A stretch of 64,000 nt of DNA from Pachyseris speciosa. Its lineage: Eukaryota; Cnidaria; Anthozoa; Scleractinia; Pachyseridae. A program made the translations under genes and the position numbers. The notes under the pieces were generated by a model. That model was not told the origin of the DNA. It searched no databases and saw only the letters and a list, made by a program, of their open reading frames with translations. The stretch spans positions 1,083,501 through 1,147,500 of the forward strand of contig JAEMWC010000135.1 in NCBI GenBank assembly GCA_016490735.1, written 5' to 3'. Numbering within the stretch: position 1 is the stretch's first letter; each line of letters starts with the position of its first letter. This document shows, piece after piece, positions 1-12,009 of this stretch.

Positions 1-390
1 AGTAAGTAAACCTTCAAAGACTAGCATGCACTACAACAATAGGTCAGTGTTAAGGTGGGAGTACACGTGAACTTTGAGTGTAGTTTGAAGGAGTTTCAAG
101 AAGGAATTGAAATGGGGTAAAAATGTTTTGAAACACCACCAGACAGTTGACACCCCATAAGGGCACTGCAGATTGCTGGGAAACTGTTTGGTGGCCGTCT
201 ACCAATTTCTAACTTCAAATCCCGATTTTAAATCTCCATTCCAGTTAGGGGTCTAGTAGTCTTTTGACATTTTTCGCTCGAAGCTTGCGGTATTTCGAAT
301 TGCATATTTTGTATGCATCAACATTCAAACCGATTTCCTGACGGTAGGTTTTGTTTTATTTTCACCAAACCTATTCCTTCCGATAATAAT

Positions 391-943
391 ACAGCCAACT
401 CTCTCTAAGTGGACACCACTGTAAAACGGACACCTCTTCAAGGTGGACAGTGATTGCTGGTCCCGACCGAATTTCCCATGTTTCTCTGTAACTAAACCCT
501 CTATAAGGCGGAAACCGACTGTAATGCGGACAGCGGACACTTTTTTAGCAAATTTGTGGTAGAAAATACCTCTCAAGGCAGACTTTAGAATGGTATTCTT
601 TATACAATCATTAGAGTTTGGCCTGGATATTATTTCAAATTGAGCTACCATCCCATCCTGGGGCTACAATAGTAACCCTGTAATATCAAACAGATCTCAT
701 AAGAAGAAAAGTTATATCTGGCAAATACCGATGTTTGTGATCGTGAGCGTAAGGGAACGACTTACAGCGCTTTGCCTATTCGCCACTGAAAGACGAACAT
801 CTAGTCGCTGACTTGTTTTAAAATAAAGACCTCTTTTAAGTTTTGACGTCACAGGTTTATATAGTGGCAAATTACATTATCTCTCATAAGGTGGACACCT
901 GGAGCTGGTCCCGAGGGTGTCCGCCTTAGAGAGAATTTACTGT
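391..943. repeat. TIR-flanked dispersed repeat (MITE-like)
   Basis: The left end (391-420) and the reverse complement of the right end (about 914-943) match imperfectly: both read roughly ACAG..AA.TCTCTCTAAG followed by GGACACC. Inside are several variants of a 'GGTGGACACC' motif. The 108-codon minus-strand reading frame across 325-651 shows no protein-like features and is probably spurious. I did not find a convincing target duplication, so the superfamily is open. Confidence 0.5.
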
Positions 944-1598
944 TTAGCCAAAAGATGAATACTCCGTCTGTCGCTGAACCTGGAATTAACTTTCCCGCGA
1001 TTGAATGAAGCTAGTTTGTCACGTATCCTCCTCCGACAGTTCCTCAGTTGCCCTCTGTTGGTCGGCGGTGATCGCTTTGGCACCATGCACCTTCAATGAG
1101 TTGTGAAAACTGTGCAAATCTTTGGAGGCCAAAAAGTCGGCATTTATTTTTGTCTGATCAGATTTTAACGGAATTCAGCGAAAATGTTCTTCACACGTTA
1201 CCGCACCAAATTGTATGAGGCTTTTACAAATTCGAATTATTTTTATTCTATTGGCCAACTTTGCAATGGATTTTCTCAGGAACCAATCGGAATACCGAAA
1301 AAGCATTACACGCTTTGTTAGCCTATTTTCTCCTGAATGATATAGTCCAGTTTGTTTGGATGTCCGTAGTAAGTCTAGTAACCCAAGAGCTATTAACTCG
1401 GTTGAGCAAATATTGCCAGTTTTTCGTTTGAACGCTTGCGCACAGGTGCGATTTTCCGAAACGCACCCCTGAAGGTTTGCAATAACTGTAACTTCAACGA
1501 GCTTGTCATATTCTGCGAAACTATTTTACACCCGGTGATAATCTTCTGTTTATACAAACTTCACTGACGTAAAAGGCTGATCCTGAACAATTAGTCTT

Positions 1599-1727
1599 CT
1601 ACCCGCGACAATTTACCCGCGACCCGCGAAAATTTGCCCGCGACCCGCGACAATTCACCCGCGACCTGCAACATTTCACCCGCGACCCGCGAAATTTACC
1701 CGCGACACGCGACCCGCGAAAATTAGA
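1599..1727. repeat. CCCGCGA-type minisatellite
   Basis: About 130 bp of imperfect tandem units built on ACCCGCGACCCGCGA plus an AT-rich spacer (AATTTAC, AATTCAC). Units vary in length, so it is degenerate. The neighbouring stretches 944-1598 and 1728-1918 show nothing I can identify. Confidence 0.75.
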
Positions 1728-1918
1728 CACTCCCTTTTATGGCACGAGTTTTACGACTTACAAACGCCGGCGTTAAACCGTTAAAGGACGAAATATCAAT
1801 TAAGAGCTTCTTGTCTGAACACAAAGCTGCCCCCTCGGCCTAAGATGTCAGTTAAAGAATACTTCCTCGTCTTTTTATCCCGGGTTGGTTATTTCTGAGT
1901 TATTTAATTCTTCCAATA

Positions 1919-2413
1919 TTTATAGTTTTTAAGGCATACCACGGCATTGCGCCACTCTATATATCTGACATGATCACTAAATATGAACCGACCAGGTCTT
2001 TACGCTCTTTCCTCCAAAAGATTCCTTGTTGTCCCGCGGTACAACCTAAAGATATATGGAAGAAGAACTTTTTCTGTGAATGGTCCTATGTTATTGAACA
2101 GCCTTCCTAAGAATATTAGAGAAACTGAATCTTTAAACACCTTTAAGAAGCAGATCAAAACATTTCTTTATAAACGTTTTTTTTAAGAAGCATTTTAACT
2201 CTTTTATTATTGTTGAATTTTTTTTTTGTAAATATTTATCTTGATTAGTTATTCATATTATAGTCTTTTGTATATTTTAGGTATTACTATTATCTATTAT
2301 TTTCATGTATTATTATCATATATTTTATACGTATTATCATTGCAAAGCGTTATTGGTCTCTTAGTAGAAATAACGCTATATAAATAAAGATTATTATTAT
2401 TATCATTATTATA
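1919..2413 (+). pseudogene. LINE 3' end: broken reverse-transcriptase C-terminus plus ATT tail
   Basis: Reading from about 1931 gives a peptide typical of the end of CR1/L2-type LINE ORF2 (AYHGIAPLYISDMITKYEPT, then in another frame SSKRFLVVPRYNLKIYGRRT and LLNSLPKNIRE). The reading frame changes near 2010, so it is a dead copy. The stop is at 2184-2186. An AT-rich 3' UTR follows and ends in CTATATAAATAAAGATTATT and an (ATT)n tail at about 2388-2413. Small 3' fragments with microsatellite tails are what 5'-truncated retroposition leaves. The match to the family is by recognition, not by search. Confidence 0.7.
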
Positions 2414-3360
2414 TTTGCCTTCGTGATTGCAGTTACGCATCTTTTAGACGACAAAAAGGATCTATCATAATTCCACAGATGATCAGTTTACGAATTTACA
2501 CTAAATGCGGAAATAGCAACACACATTTCACCATTCATTCGTTTTATGAACGCTATGAACTCGTCAGTGCCAGCCTAGCAAGGAATTCGCTGTTATTTTA
2601 TGACCAATTTATGACCAGTTTAGATGTTAATTTATTTCAAATGAAACTTAACTTAAAAATACCTCCTAAACAGTCGTTTTCCTAAGAGAGCGTTTTAGGT
2701 TAAACTCAGATTTAATACAAGGCAGAGGTAATAAAGAGGTGATTTTTGCAGTGCAAAGAACGTTGCTATAGCTTCTCACAAAACATTTTCATTGCAAATT
2801 CGGATTTACGCACATGCAGTTACAATCCGATATTCTGCAACTCATTTATAACCTACCGTATCTGTAACAGCTTTATATGTAGTTATATTCCACGATCTGT
2901 TCAGGAATACCGACTTGATTTCCTCATTACCTTAATAAAACCTGACACAGGATTTAATATCTATACATAATCTTGAAGGATAACAAAAACAGGGATGAGG
3001 TTATCGGCGTTTTTACGGACAGCTAACGAAATCATTCTCTAACAATACCTTGTACGATTAGAACAGGTTCTCGGTTTGAAATCTTCAATCAAAAATCAAA
3101 TTTATAAACCATTGCTGTTAACAACAAGTCAACAGGCACTTCAGGTTTTGTCCGACCAGTAAGTTTGCTATAACTTCAGTTTTACCTGTGAAAAAGAGAA
3201 AAATAGCTTTTGGCTGATAGTAACATTAATACATACCCCGGAGTAAAATTGATGTAGAAGGACTTGACATTTGTTTCCTACTACAAAGAAGAACTTAAAA
3301 TCGTCACTCTATTGGATTTTTGGAAGCTGTTAACCCCTCAGGGTACACGGCGACTGCTTA
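2414..3360. other. Intergenic, nothing recognised
   Basis: AT-rich sequence. Reading frames of 60-75 codons occur here, but none has recognisable domain content or splice context. It lies upstream of the first CTHRC1-like gene. Confidence 0.4.
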
Positions 3361-3361
3361 T

Positions 3362-3526
3362 AGAATAGTAAACAAAGAACACGTCGAAACATGAACAGCA
3401 CTTAATAGGAAGTCGACTAAAAAGTTTCAGCACTAACTAAAGCGCATTATCCGTCCTTCACAGTGAATTGTTCAACAGACACGTAATGATCTGGAACAAA
3501 AAAGCAGCCTTCTTCAGTGTTTTAAG
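3362..3526 (+). other. Putative non-coding 5' exon and proximal promoter, CTHRC1-like copy 1
   Basis: This stretch aligns with 14520-14677 and about 34690-34748, which lie at matching positions upstream of the other two copies. Shared anchors are GTAAACAAAGAAC (3368, 14521) and a GCAGCCTTC / GCAACCTTC segment that ends in a splice-donor-like AAG|GTATGG (donor at 3527). The paired acceptor is TTGGCAG at 4077-4078, leaving an 18-nt leader before the ATG at 4097. Conservation across the three paralogues is the reason for calling a 5' UTR exon. The transcription start is not visible. Confidence 0.5.
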
Positions 3527-4096
3527 GTATGGCTATCCTCTCGGTTTTCTTTGAGCTGATTAAAGCCGCTATCCTTCAAACTGATCATTCAGATTTAGAG
3601 GTCGTTTTGCATTGCTGATTCAAAACATACAAACTTCTTATACAAGATATAAAATTTTAATTCTCACTTATTTCCTTAAACCCCTTGAAACTCGAAATTC
3701 ATTTAAGTCAAAAGAATCCGAGCAAAATTCGTCTCCAGTGTGGTTAATATATAATGATCTCACGTTTTCACTCCTCAATCACGATGTCCCTGTGGTTGAA
3801 AATCTGAGGGATAAATTAAATTAGATGAGAGACAAAAGAGGCAGAAAGATAAAAGAGCGCTAGAAACAAACAACTAATTTCTAGCGACCTGAATTATGAT
3901 TTCCAGCACATTTCGTTGGTTTACGTTTAAAATCGAACAAACTCTAAAACTGGCCAAAATTTTTTTTACTGTATTAAGCGATGTAGAAAGACTCGATTTC
4001 GAATTGTAGCGCTATGGGGTTTCTTGTTCTTGATGGAAAAATATTCTTTCCACTGATTTGTGTTTACTTTGTTGGCAGTAGAAAGGTGCGTGAAAA

Positions 4097-5658
4097 ATGG
4101 TGATTATTCCGTTTAAAGTGCGTCCAGCCTTGATGTTTTCATTTGTGATGTTAGTTCTGGTTTATTTTTCTGGCCTTGCGGACAGCAAAACTGATAAACC
4201 ATCCAATATGGTAGGCAAATACAGTGCGTTCATATATATTATTACAAGAGACTGAAAATGCGTGTAAAAAGTAAAATCTCACTCGTTTACAGAATCTTGG
4301 CAAAGATTGGTAAAGCACAGCTTAAATTGGAATTTCTTTTAAATGTGTTTCAACCTGAAACTCAACCAACGATCAATGATAAACCAAAACGGGAGAACAG
4401 CAGGGATGTGCAGTACACCATTCATCAGGTGGAAAGAGGACGGTTCATTAACATTCATCACTGACTTGGTTGATTTTAGTTTTTCAAAGATCTTTGAAAG
4501 AACGAGTATTTACATTTTTGATTAACACAAAATAATTCGATAGAAGAGTTGATATGCTGGTACTTCGGGGGAGCAGGATAATTCTCCTAACAAAATTTTG
4601 TTCAGTATATTATGACCCATATTTGCATTTGTACCTTAGTCTTAATTACCATAGAAATCAATCACTGGACGAAGTGCTCGCTTTAAAAACTAAACTTACG
4701 CGTTTCTGATTTTTCATTCCTCGCAACCTCCTCCCTTCTATTACGCTGGCATTCCCGGACTTCATGGCAAGCCCGGTTCCCCTGGGTTACCAGGCCGTGA
4801 CGGACGAGATGGTCACGAAGGGGCTAAAGGGGATCAAGGAAAACGAGGGAAGCCTGGGCCCCAGGGACCTCCTGGTGTTATGGGCCCTGCTGGTATAAAT
4901 GGAACAGATGGTGCTAAAGGAGAGCCCGGTGTCCAGGGTCCTCCCGGTCAGAAAGGAGAGCGCGGAGAGACCGGGACGGGTGGAAAGCCTGGTGTGATGC
5001 CTTTTAAGAACTGGAAAGAGTGCGCCTGGAAAAACTTGAACGATGGTAAAGACAATGGTCTGATCAAGGTGAGTGGTGACGCGGTAACATGTTTTGTATC
5101 TTCTTAAGCCAAAACCTTTTTATTGTAATAAATGAGCATTTATAAACTGACTAAAAAGACATTGTGAAGTGCTGTCATATGACACATTTTAGCCCATACT
5201 TTTTGCGAACTGATAAAAAAGGAAAAAACACATTGTGTTATCAAAAAACTTATTCCAACATTTTCCCATATTATTACGTTTTTCTTTATTTCATTATGCA
5301 GGATTGTGTGTTGACAAAGAAGTTCTCTGACACAGCTCTTCATGTTGCCTGGACTGGTGCTATTAGAGTCCATAAGTGCAGGAATTGTTGCAAACGCTGG
5401 TACTTCACATTCAACGGTGCTGAGTGTTCAGCTCCCCTTCCCATTGACGGTGTTGTGTACTTGGGCTACGTAAGCAACAGTCAAAATCCTCACCGCGTCC
5501 GCCATATTGAAGGACACTGCAACAACGTCCACAAAGGAAAGGTGCGCGTGGGATTCTGGGTCGGTAATTGTCAGGGATATGGCAATGCTGACGCCTACAC
5601 AGACTGGATTTCAGTGTCCCGGATCTTTGTGGAAGAAGTTTCTAAAGCCCAGCCTTAA
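4097..5658 (+). CDS. CTHRC1-like secreted collagen-repeat protein, copy 1
   Basis: Coding exons are 4097-4210, 4724-5068 and 5302-5658, all in phase 0, giving 271 residues. Residues 1-28 are a signal peptide with a hydrophobic core ([13 protein letters not shown]). Residues 47-130 are 28 uninterrupted Gly-X-Y triplets. Residues 131-271 match the C-terminal domain of collagen triple helix repeat-containing protein 1, including [27 protein letters not shown] and [15 protein letters not shown]1 proteins are secreted trimers linked in vertebrates to Wnt and matrix signalling; the role in this animal is unknown. One oddity: the acceptor of coding exon 2 at the position used by the paralogues reads CG (4722-4723) instead of AG. 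The nearest downstream AG (4770-4771) is in the same phase and would remove 16 residues while keeping the frame. The family call is secure; whether this copy splices normally is not. Confidence 0.85.
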
Positions 5659-5812
5659 TTGTCTTTATACAAAGCCTTCAGACCTGCCCAAAAATGAAAA
5701 AAAAGCTTTAAGGGAAAAGTAAAAATTAACAGTTAGAGTAAATTTTTGCATCATATTTAACATAAATTAAAACCGAGTGCTGTGTTGCGGGAAACAAATT
5801 ATGATGTTGCTA

Positions 5813-5818
5813 AATAAA
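5813..5818 (+). other. AATAAA polyadenylation signal, CTHRC1-like copy 1
   Basis: An AATAAA hexamer in the context GCTAAATAAAA about 155 nt after the stop codon. The same GCTAAATAAAA context follows copy 2. Confidence 0.55.
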
Positions 5819-5859
5819 AGGCAGGATTGTTTAGAAAAAGAATGAATTTCTTTTCATTT

Positions 5860-6470
5860 CTCGTTTTCTTAGCTTTCACCAGCTTTTGAGAGTCTAAGGA
5901 TGGAATTGACTGGGTAGAAGACGACAAAATCCCAGAAAATTTGAGTGTGGCTGAACAACCTTTAAATTGTATTTTTTTATCATGATCAAAATATGATCAT
6001 TTTCCACCTCATACACTGTTCAAAGTCATACTTTTCCTGAGGTCAAACTTCACGATTTTAGAAATGGTAAAACCTGTTACATTCTTCATATGAAAGGAAA
6101 CCAAACATATTGACCATGACGCGGTGTTCACTGGCCTTTTTGCATATTTCCTCCATTTTCAAGAAAGACGAAAAAATCTGAGTGTGAGAAGATATTTTTT
6201 CTATAATATTGGTTTACCTACTCACGAGGGATCGAATTTTAAAAGTGTGCACTTGTTTGGGTAAGTGGGGAGAACACCTCCTTTTTTCGACTACCACCAC
6301 TTTTCGGACTGATCCCGCAATCAATAAACGAATTTTTCTCTCCTACCCCCAGCTCTTTTAGAACTTCTCACCCTCCCCTCTCCCGCCTTCCGTACTTTCC
6401 CGCCCCCAATTCTCCCGGGCTGGACCGCGCTCTCCACTTACACTGAAACCTTGACTAAAAATGTTTGCTT
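5860..6470. repeat. Duplicated 3' flank of CTHRC1-like copy 1
   Basis: The region is alignable by eye with 18340-18890 behind copy 2. Shared stretches include a CCCAG(A)AAA(T)..TGAGTGTGG segment after the poly(A) signal and a C-rich stretch TTTTAGAACT.C.CACC.TCCC. It contains no gene and shows that the duplicated unit extends past the gene end. Confidence 0.5.
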
Positions 6471-6505
6471 CCATTTTTTTTAATGTAAAGGAAGGTAAGC
6501 CGTTT

Positions 6506-6522
6506 TATTATTATTATTATTA

Positions 6523-6564
<42 letters not shown>

Positions 6565-6572
6565 TATTATCA
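6506..6572. repeat. (ATT)n microsatellite
   Basis: Nearly pure TTA/ATT triplets. The 91-codon poly-isoleucine reading frame across it is an artefact of the repeat. Confidence 0.9.
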
Positions 6573-6739
6573 TTTTTCCTTCATTAATCCATAAACAACC
6601 TTGCGTTTCATACCGTTTATCTCCCATTTTTCTGGGCTTTTCGACACAATGTAGTTTCGGAGCTAATAACTCGATAACTAAGTTTCAAGTATCAAGGAGC
6701 TGCTGTACCGTGAATTTAATGGCAAATATTTTGTGATGG

Positions 6740-8280
6740 CAACGTTTTATCGATAATCTCTCCACCATAACCAACAAAGAAACGCATGGAAACTATGGTA
6801 ACATGAACAAAAATGTTTGGATTACTCTTTCAGGTGAGATTATGAGATTGATTCGTGACGTTTATTCAATTTAACGTTACTTTTTATGAAGCGTCAGTAT
6901 TTTCTTATGTTTCTCTTTTGCTTTTTGTTTTGGAAATTGTCTCAGTTCAGAACCTTCACCCACAAATTTCGTTGGCAAGTTACCAAGACCAATGAATTGC
7001 AAGGTAGTGGTCTAATGAACAGCCATCTCAGTGTCTAAACTATCAACAGTTCGTTCATAGCCAGAAATCCAAGACAGTCGGCGGATTGAACGGCGGGCGC
7101 GTATATTTTGATATTCAACATGGCGGGCGGACAAATTAAGGCTATTATTGTTTACATGCTCTTTACTTCGCTACTTTTAAGGATTATTGATCGAAATGTA
7201 TCCACAAAATCAATTTATAATTACCAAGTTTGAAATGACTTAATTGGTGTTACATCAGACTTGGGATATGTGAATATTTCCCTGTACTTCCTTCGATAAT
7301 TACTTCGAGGTTCCCGCTATTTTTCGAAATTCGGCCTGTTCATCATGTATCAAGTACCTAACTTGTTATGGGGAATACAACTGACCACTGTAAACACGTT
7401 AAAACAACATGGCGACCGTAGTGGAATGAAAGCAAGCCTCTCGAAGATGCAGTTTTCCTCCGTAATGGCTTCATTTCGGCTCGCCTCGCATTTCTGGAAA
7501 ATGCCACTATTTACATGGAAGACGCACCATGTTAAGAAAATTTGTTAGAGTCAAGAATATTACTTATCTTTGAATAAAATTATGGGAAATTAATTCAGTG
7601 CAGTTGTTTCCCCAAAGCTAACTAAGAAAACCATGAAGGTAAGACCTATTTAAATTAACATTGAGAGAAAAGTGTGGTTAGTTTATGAGATGATTTCGAT
7701 CAAAAAGGCACCATTTAGAACTGATTTTTCTCATATTTTACTCAATTATAACATGGTTCAAACTTGACTCTCTCTACTAAAATCATGTGGAATACTTAGT
7801 TTTGTGCGGCTACGCCACAAAATGCAAAACAATATTATTTTCCCTTCACTGTCTTTATGTTTCGCCGCCATGTTAAATCCGTGTGTGCGTGTTCCGCGCA
7901 TGCTTGAGGCCATTTTGTTAGCCATGTTGTATGGGATTTCTGGCTATGTGAAAATTCATCTGCCAGTCACTGAGTCTTATAAACAGAACAGAGCGATTCC
8001 AACCAGCAAATTTCTCCTCAGTTTCCAAAGCAGAGGCTGTGTGACGACCACAATTTGCATTGCAACGCAAGTTCAAAAAAACAAGAAGAAAAGATTTAAG
8101 GCGTCCCTCTGGTTGACACGCCACCTGAATGTCTGATACCCCCCCCCCCCTTCCCTCAAAAAGAAGGCTCGGATCCGTTGATTGTCCCCCCCCCCCCCTT
8201 CTCCCCATCCTCCAGTCACGTGACCTATCCCAATTAAATCCAACTTCATCGTAACAAGCTGTCAGTAAAATGTAACAGTA
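6740..8280. other. Intergenic, no gene recognised
   Basis: It contains two C-tracts at about 8140-8152 and 8187-8199, and reading frames of 67-123 codons with no domain or splice support. Nothing else is identified. Confidence 0.35.
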
Positions 8281-8284
8281 CCAT

Positions 8285-8690
8285 TGCAAACAATTTTAAA
8301 AATTCTAAAAGCCTCATTTAAAACCGAAATGGTCAAAACTACTACACTTTCTCAGAGCATCATATGAGAAAAGCGCCATTCCAGTTATTTAAAAAAGCTG
8401 TTGAATCATGGGATTTATTTTTTGTCATGCGACTTAGGGTTTTAGTTTGGGTTAACGGATAAGTTCCCTCCCCACGACTCTGAGCCTGTTCGATATTCGA
8501 TTACTTTGAGTATCCCCAGTGGGGGATATTCATTAAAGAACAAAATGTAAGCCTATTGCCTTATGGCAAAATAAAACGCAGACCAATACACTGTTTTAGT
8601 CACTTCCTAATGAGTCACTGCAAGGTTTCTCAATAAAACATTTTATGTATTACTGATTCCTAGTGCTTTGTGAGTAATTCTATTCTCCAA
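8285..8690. repeat. Distal duplicated flank of CTHRC1-like copy 1
   Basis: This region aligns in patches with 19560-20090 (behind copy 2) and 43506-43862 (behind copy 3). Shared anchors are a TTTAGTTT.GGTTAAC block followed by CCCTC-CC-CGA, the AACAAAATGTAAGC..TTATGGCAAAATAAAA segment (shared with copy 2), and CCTAGTGCTTTGTGAG. It supports a multi-kilobase tandem duplication unit. Confidence 0.5.
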
Positions 8691-8931
8691 ACAGTTTGGG
8701 GGAAATTAAATATTAATAATTCCATATTGCAATACCATAAGTTCCAAAACTGCAAAATGTGAGTTCCGCCAACCCCGTGACGTAACACCGGAAGTCAGGT
8801 ACACACGCTCGATCCAGACCATTCTGTGCGCTGGGGTGGTGTTTGGTCATTTCCGTCAAGAGGATCGTGTGTTAGAAATATTTATTCTCTTGGGAAACGG
8901 TATCCGTGTGGTACTTCCTTATTCCTAAACC

Positions 8932-9627
8932 ACAATAGAATCACCAGAACAATCCCAGAAGAACCCGCTGTTAGGTTCCACTTCAGGATGATCAATAAAC
9001 TCCGAACAAGTTGGTTCTATAGGGAAAGCTTTTTGGTAATTATTAAGATACCTTCTTCAAACCAAGGTCCGCAATAGAATCACCAGAATAGTCCCAGAAG
9101 AACCCGCTGTTAGGTTCCACTTCAGGATGATCAATAAACTCTGAACAAGTTGGTTCTATAGGGAAGGATTGCTGGTAATTATTAACATACCTTCTTCAAC
9201 CCAAGGTCCGCAATAGAATCACCAGAATAGTCCCAGAAGAACCCGCCGTTAGGTTCCACTTCAGGATGATCAATAAACTCTGAACAAGTTGGTTCTATAG
9301 GGAAAGATTGTTGGTAATTATTAACATACCATCTTCAACCCAAGGTCCGCAATAGAATCACCAGCATAGTCCCAGAAGAACCCGCCGTTAGGTTCCACAT
9401 CAGGATGATCAATTAACTCCGAACAAGTTGGTTCTATAGGGAAGGATTGCTGGTAATTATTAACATACCTTCTTCAACCCAAGGTCCGCAATAGAATCAC
9501 CAGAATAGTCCCAGAAGAACCCGCCGTTAGGTTCCACTTCAGGATGATCAATAAACTCTGAACAAGTTGGTTCTATAGGGAAAGATTGTTGGTAATTATT
9601 AACATACCTTCTTCAACCCAAGGTCCG
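8932..9627 (-). repeat. Five-unit 139-bp tandem array with exon-like units
   Basis: Units start at 8932, 9071, 9210, 9349 and 9488, each 139 bp and more than 90% alike. On the minus strand each unit splits into 35 nt with intron-like ends (GTATG...CCTATAG) and 104 nt that is open in one frame. Full exon-like segments lie at 9052-9155, 9191-9294, 9330-9433 and 9469-9572, with truncated ones at both edges. Each encodes about 34 residues with the core EPNGGFFWDYSGDS; I do not recognise this family. The segment enters in phase 1 and leaves in phase 0, so two units cannot be spliced in series without shifting frame. It may be duplicated exons of a lost or unseen gene, or simply a satellite. Confidence 0.6.
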
Positions 9628-10333
9628 GCATGTTTGATCTTTGCTCATGACATGTTCAATTTGTCATCAAAATGACGGAAAGATATGTCTAACTCTCTCG
9701 CATATGATGTTTTGTTCACCGCCCTTAAAACGTTTCAAAGATTTTTATCTAGCGAGTTCATGATCTAAAGCGTTTCGATCTCACATAGAAACGTATCCTG
9801 CAATCTTCCGCTCATTTACATAACCTTACTTCCGTGTTATTGAAGCTCGCTTAAACAAATGAATTTGAGCCCAGCTGTTTTACTAAGTGAGACATATTAA
9901 TTAAAAATTCTCCAGTGTCATTTCGATGACAATTATTGCAACGGTTGAAATGCTGAGCACTATCAAAGGCCAAGCCAAGGCCAAGCGACATATGCCGGTC
10001 AAAGTTGGAGTTATACAAGGCAGACGTTTCAGCTGGCATCGCATTCGCTCAACAGGCCCGCGTAGCTGATAGCCTGCGGTTTATATATCAGCTGCTGTCA
10101 CCAGAGGTTCTTACGCCTGAAATCCCAACAGAAATCGGAATGCCATCTCCATCAACTGGCAAAGACATTCACTGCTAGTTTAAACACACGGTTTGAAATC
10201 ATCGATATCAGTGTGATAACGATTTTTGATGTGACGTAGTCTGAAAATTTGCAAAGTCGTAATCGCGCCTTTTCAGTTAGGATGGAAACAGCGCATCCAA
10301 TCAGTCATTCTAATTCGTGCCCCAGAAGACATG
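9628..10333. other. Intergenic, nothing recognised
   Basis: There is no domain-bearing frame and no repeat that I could match elsewhere in the window. Confidence 0.35.
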
Positions 10334-10587
10334 GGGCGCTTACCATTTACACGATCCATCCGGGTGGAAATTCTAGGTGTAAATATTCAGTGCTTCAGCT
10401 TGTCCAAATGCAAAATGGACAAATCACAAAATGTACTGGTATCAACCGGAAATCTCAAAAAGAAAAGAAAAAGTGCGTTGATTAAGCCGATGGCCTATAA
10501 TTTCGGAAACGTTCCAAATGGAATGGTATGTACCATTTCATTTTCCAACCGGAATTTCCGGGTATTCCGTGTAAATGGTAAGGACCC
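10334..10587. mobile_element. MITE with CTTACCATTTACACG termini
   Basis: The left end reads GGGCGCTTACCATTTACACG; the right end is the inverted counterpart CGTGTAAATGGTAAGGACCC. ATG flanks both ends (10331-10333 and 10588-10590), a possible 3-bp target duplication. At 254 bp it has no room for a transposase, so it is non-autonomous. The two overlapping reading frames across it are incidental. Confidence 0.65.
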
Positions 10588-10880
10588 ATGATCTCCGTCC
10601 CCTCTTACTTCAGGAGAAGTAGTTTTAATTCGCAATCTTATGAAATCGCTATTGAATCCGCGTAAGAAACAATGACACTTTAGATGAGCTGTCTTAAATC
10701 GAATTGATTAAAATCAATTATGTCAACTCATAAACTTGCTCATGAAAACACCCTTGGCTTCAGGCAGCATAAAGTCTTCGTGGCATATGATCCAAAGACA
10801 CGAATTTTTGACCGATCTAAAATGTGAATAAATTATGGTAACAAAGTCACTGGTGGTTTTTCAGAACAAATGGCTATTTT

Positions 10881-11787
10881 TTTTGTTCTTTCGTATTTAA
10901 CCCGGGAGAGAGACTGCAACATTTATAAGAACTTTTTTTCAATCCAAGGACGCTTTCAGCAGTGAAAACTTAGGTATGTGTTGTTTTTCTGTTGAAGCTT
11001 CAAAGGTGAGAAACTTGTCTATAATTTTCGGGCGTTTCCTCCTTTGTGCAACGGTAGTGGACTATAAAGAGGAGAAAGAAGGAAAAAACCTGGCCGAACA
11101 ACGAGTGAAATTGTCCTGAGATGGAAGCTAGTGAAGAAGTGGTAAAAATCTTCAGCAAGCGTTTGTATTCAACAAAACTTTCGGATGATGCCTAGCTTAT
11201 GGAAATGCATAGTTTACTCAGGTAGGTGTCTCATCTGAATATTTAATAATAGTGACTTCTTAACAATAGCTCAAAACATTTCGCCAACAAATCTAACAAA
11301 AATGAGGGCTCTAAGGTCAAATCCCGAATTGTTTTGGCCCTTTTTTTATTTAACCTGGGAGCATCGTTTCGTGAACTTCGTAGAGATATTGCAACATCAA
11401 TATCCAAGCCGGGCCGATTTTCAGTAGCCATGTGTTGCTTCTCTATTGAAGGCACAAAGGTGAGGAACTTGTCTATCATTTTCGGGCGTTCTCGCCTCCT
11501 CCTTTGAGCAACAGTTACCTATAAAGAGGAGAGAGAAGGGAAAAACCTGGCCGAACAACGTGTCAAATTCTCCTGAGATTGAAGTTAGTGAAGAAGTGAT
11601 AAAAACTTCAGCAAGCGCCTGAATTCAATAAACCTTTCGGATGGAGGATGTGTCGAGTTTATGGAAATGCACAGTTTACTCAGGTGTTTTATCTGAATAT
11701 TTAATAATAGTGAGATCGTAACTGTGGCTCAAAAATTTGGCTCAACAAATCTAACAAAAATGAGGGTTCTTAGTAAAATCCCGATAG
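10881..11787. repeat. Diverged tandem duplication, unit about 455 bp
   Basis: Copy A (about 10881-11335) and copy B (about 11336-11787) share long segments such as AACTTGTCTAT.ATTTTCGGG, AAAAACCTGGCCGAACAACG, ATGGAAATGCA.AGTTTACTCA and ATCTAACAAAAATGAGGG. No coding capacity is apparent. Confidence 0.75.
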
Positions 11788-12009
11788 CGTAGTACCTTTA
11801 GCTTGTGCTAATATCTGTCTCTAATTTATTCGACGCGATTTCTATAACTAGTACTAATGAACAGAAAATTTACAGCATCAATACAAAAATTCCCAACTGA
11901 TGTTAAGCTTGGTAAAATAACCGATAATTTCGAATTCTTTAGAACCGACATCAGACCGTAGAGTGTAAAACTTGTCTGTCTTCAATCGAATGTTAACTCG
12001 TATTCAGAA

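Noticed and set aside
4880..5107. Internal Met start within the collagen exon as an independent small gene
   Set aside because: It is the middle of coding exon 2 of CTHRC1-like copy 1, running into the intron after 5068.
5164..5301. Upstream extension of the copy 1 last exon as a separate start
   Set aside because: A clear acceptor at 5300-5301 and homology beginning at DCV show this is intron read through in frame.
6461..6736. Poly-isoleucine frame
   Set aside because: Artefact of the (ATT)n microsatellite.
8932..9627. CRISPR-like array
   Set aside because: Units of 139 bp with no short repeat/unique spacer pattern, in a eukaryotic genome.
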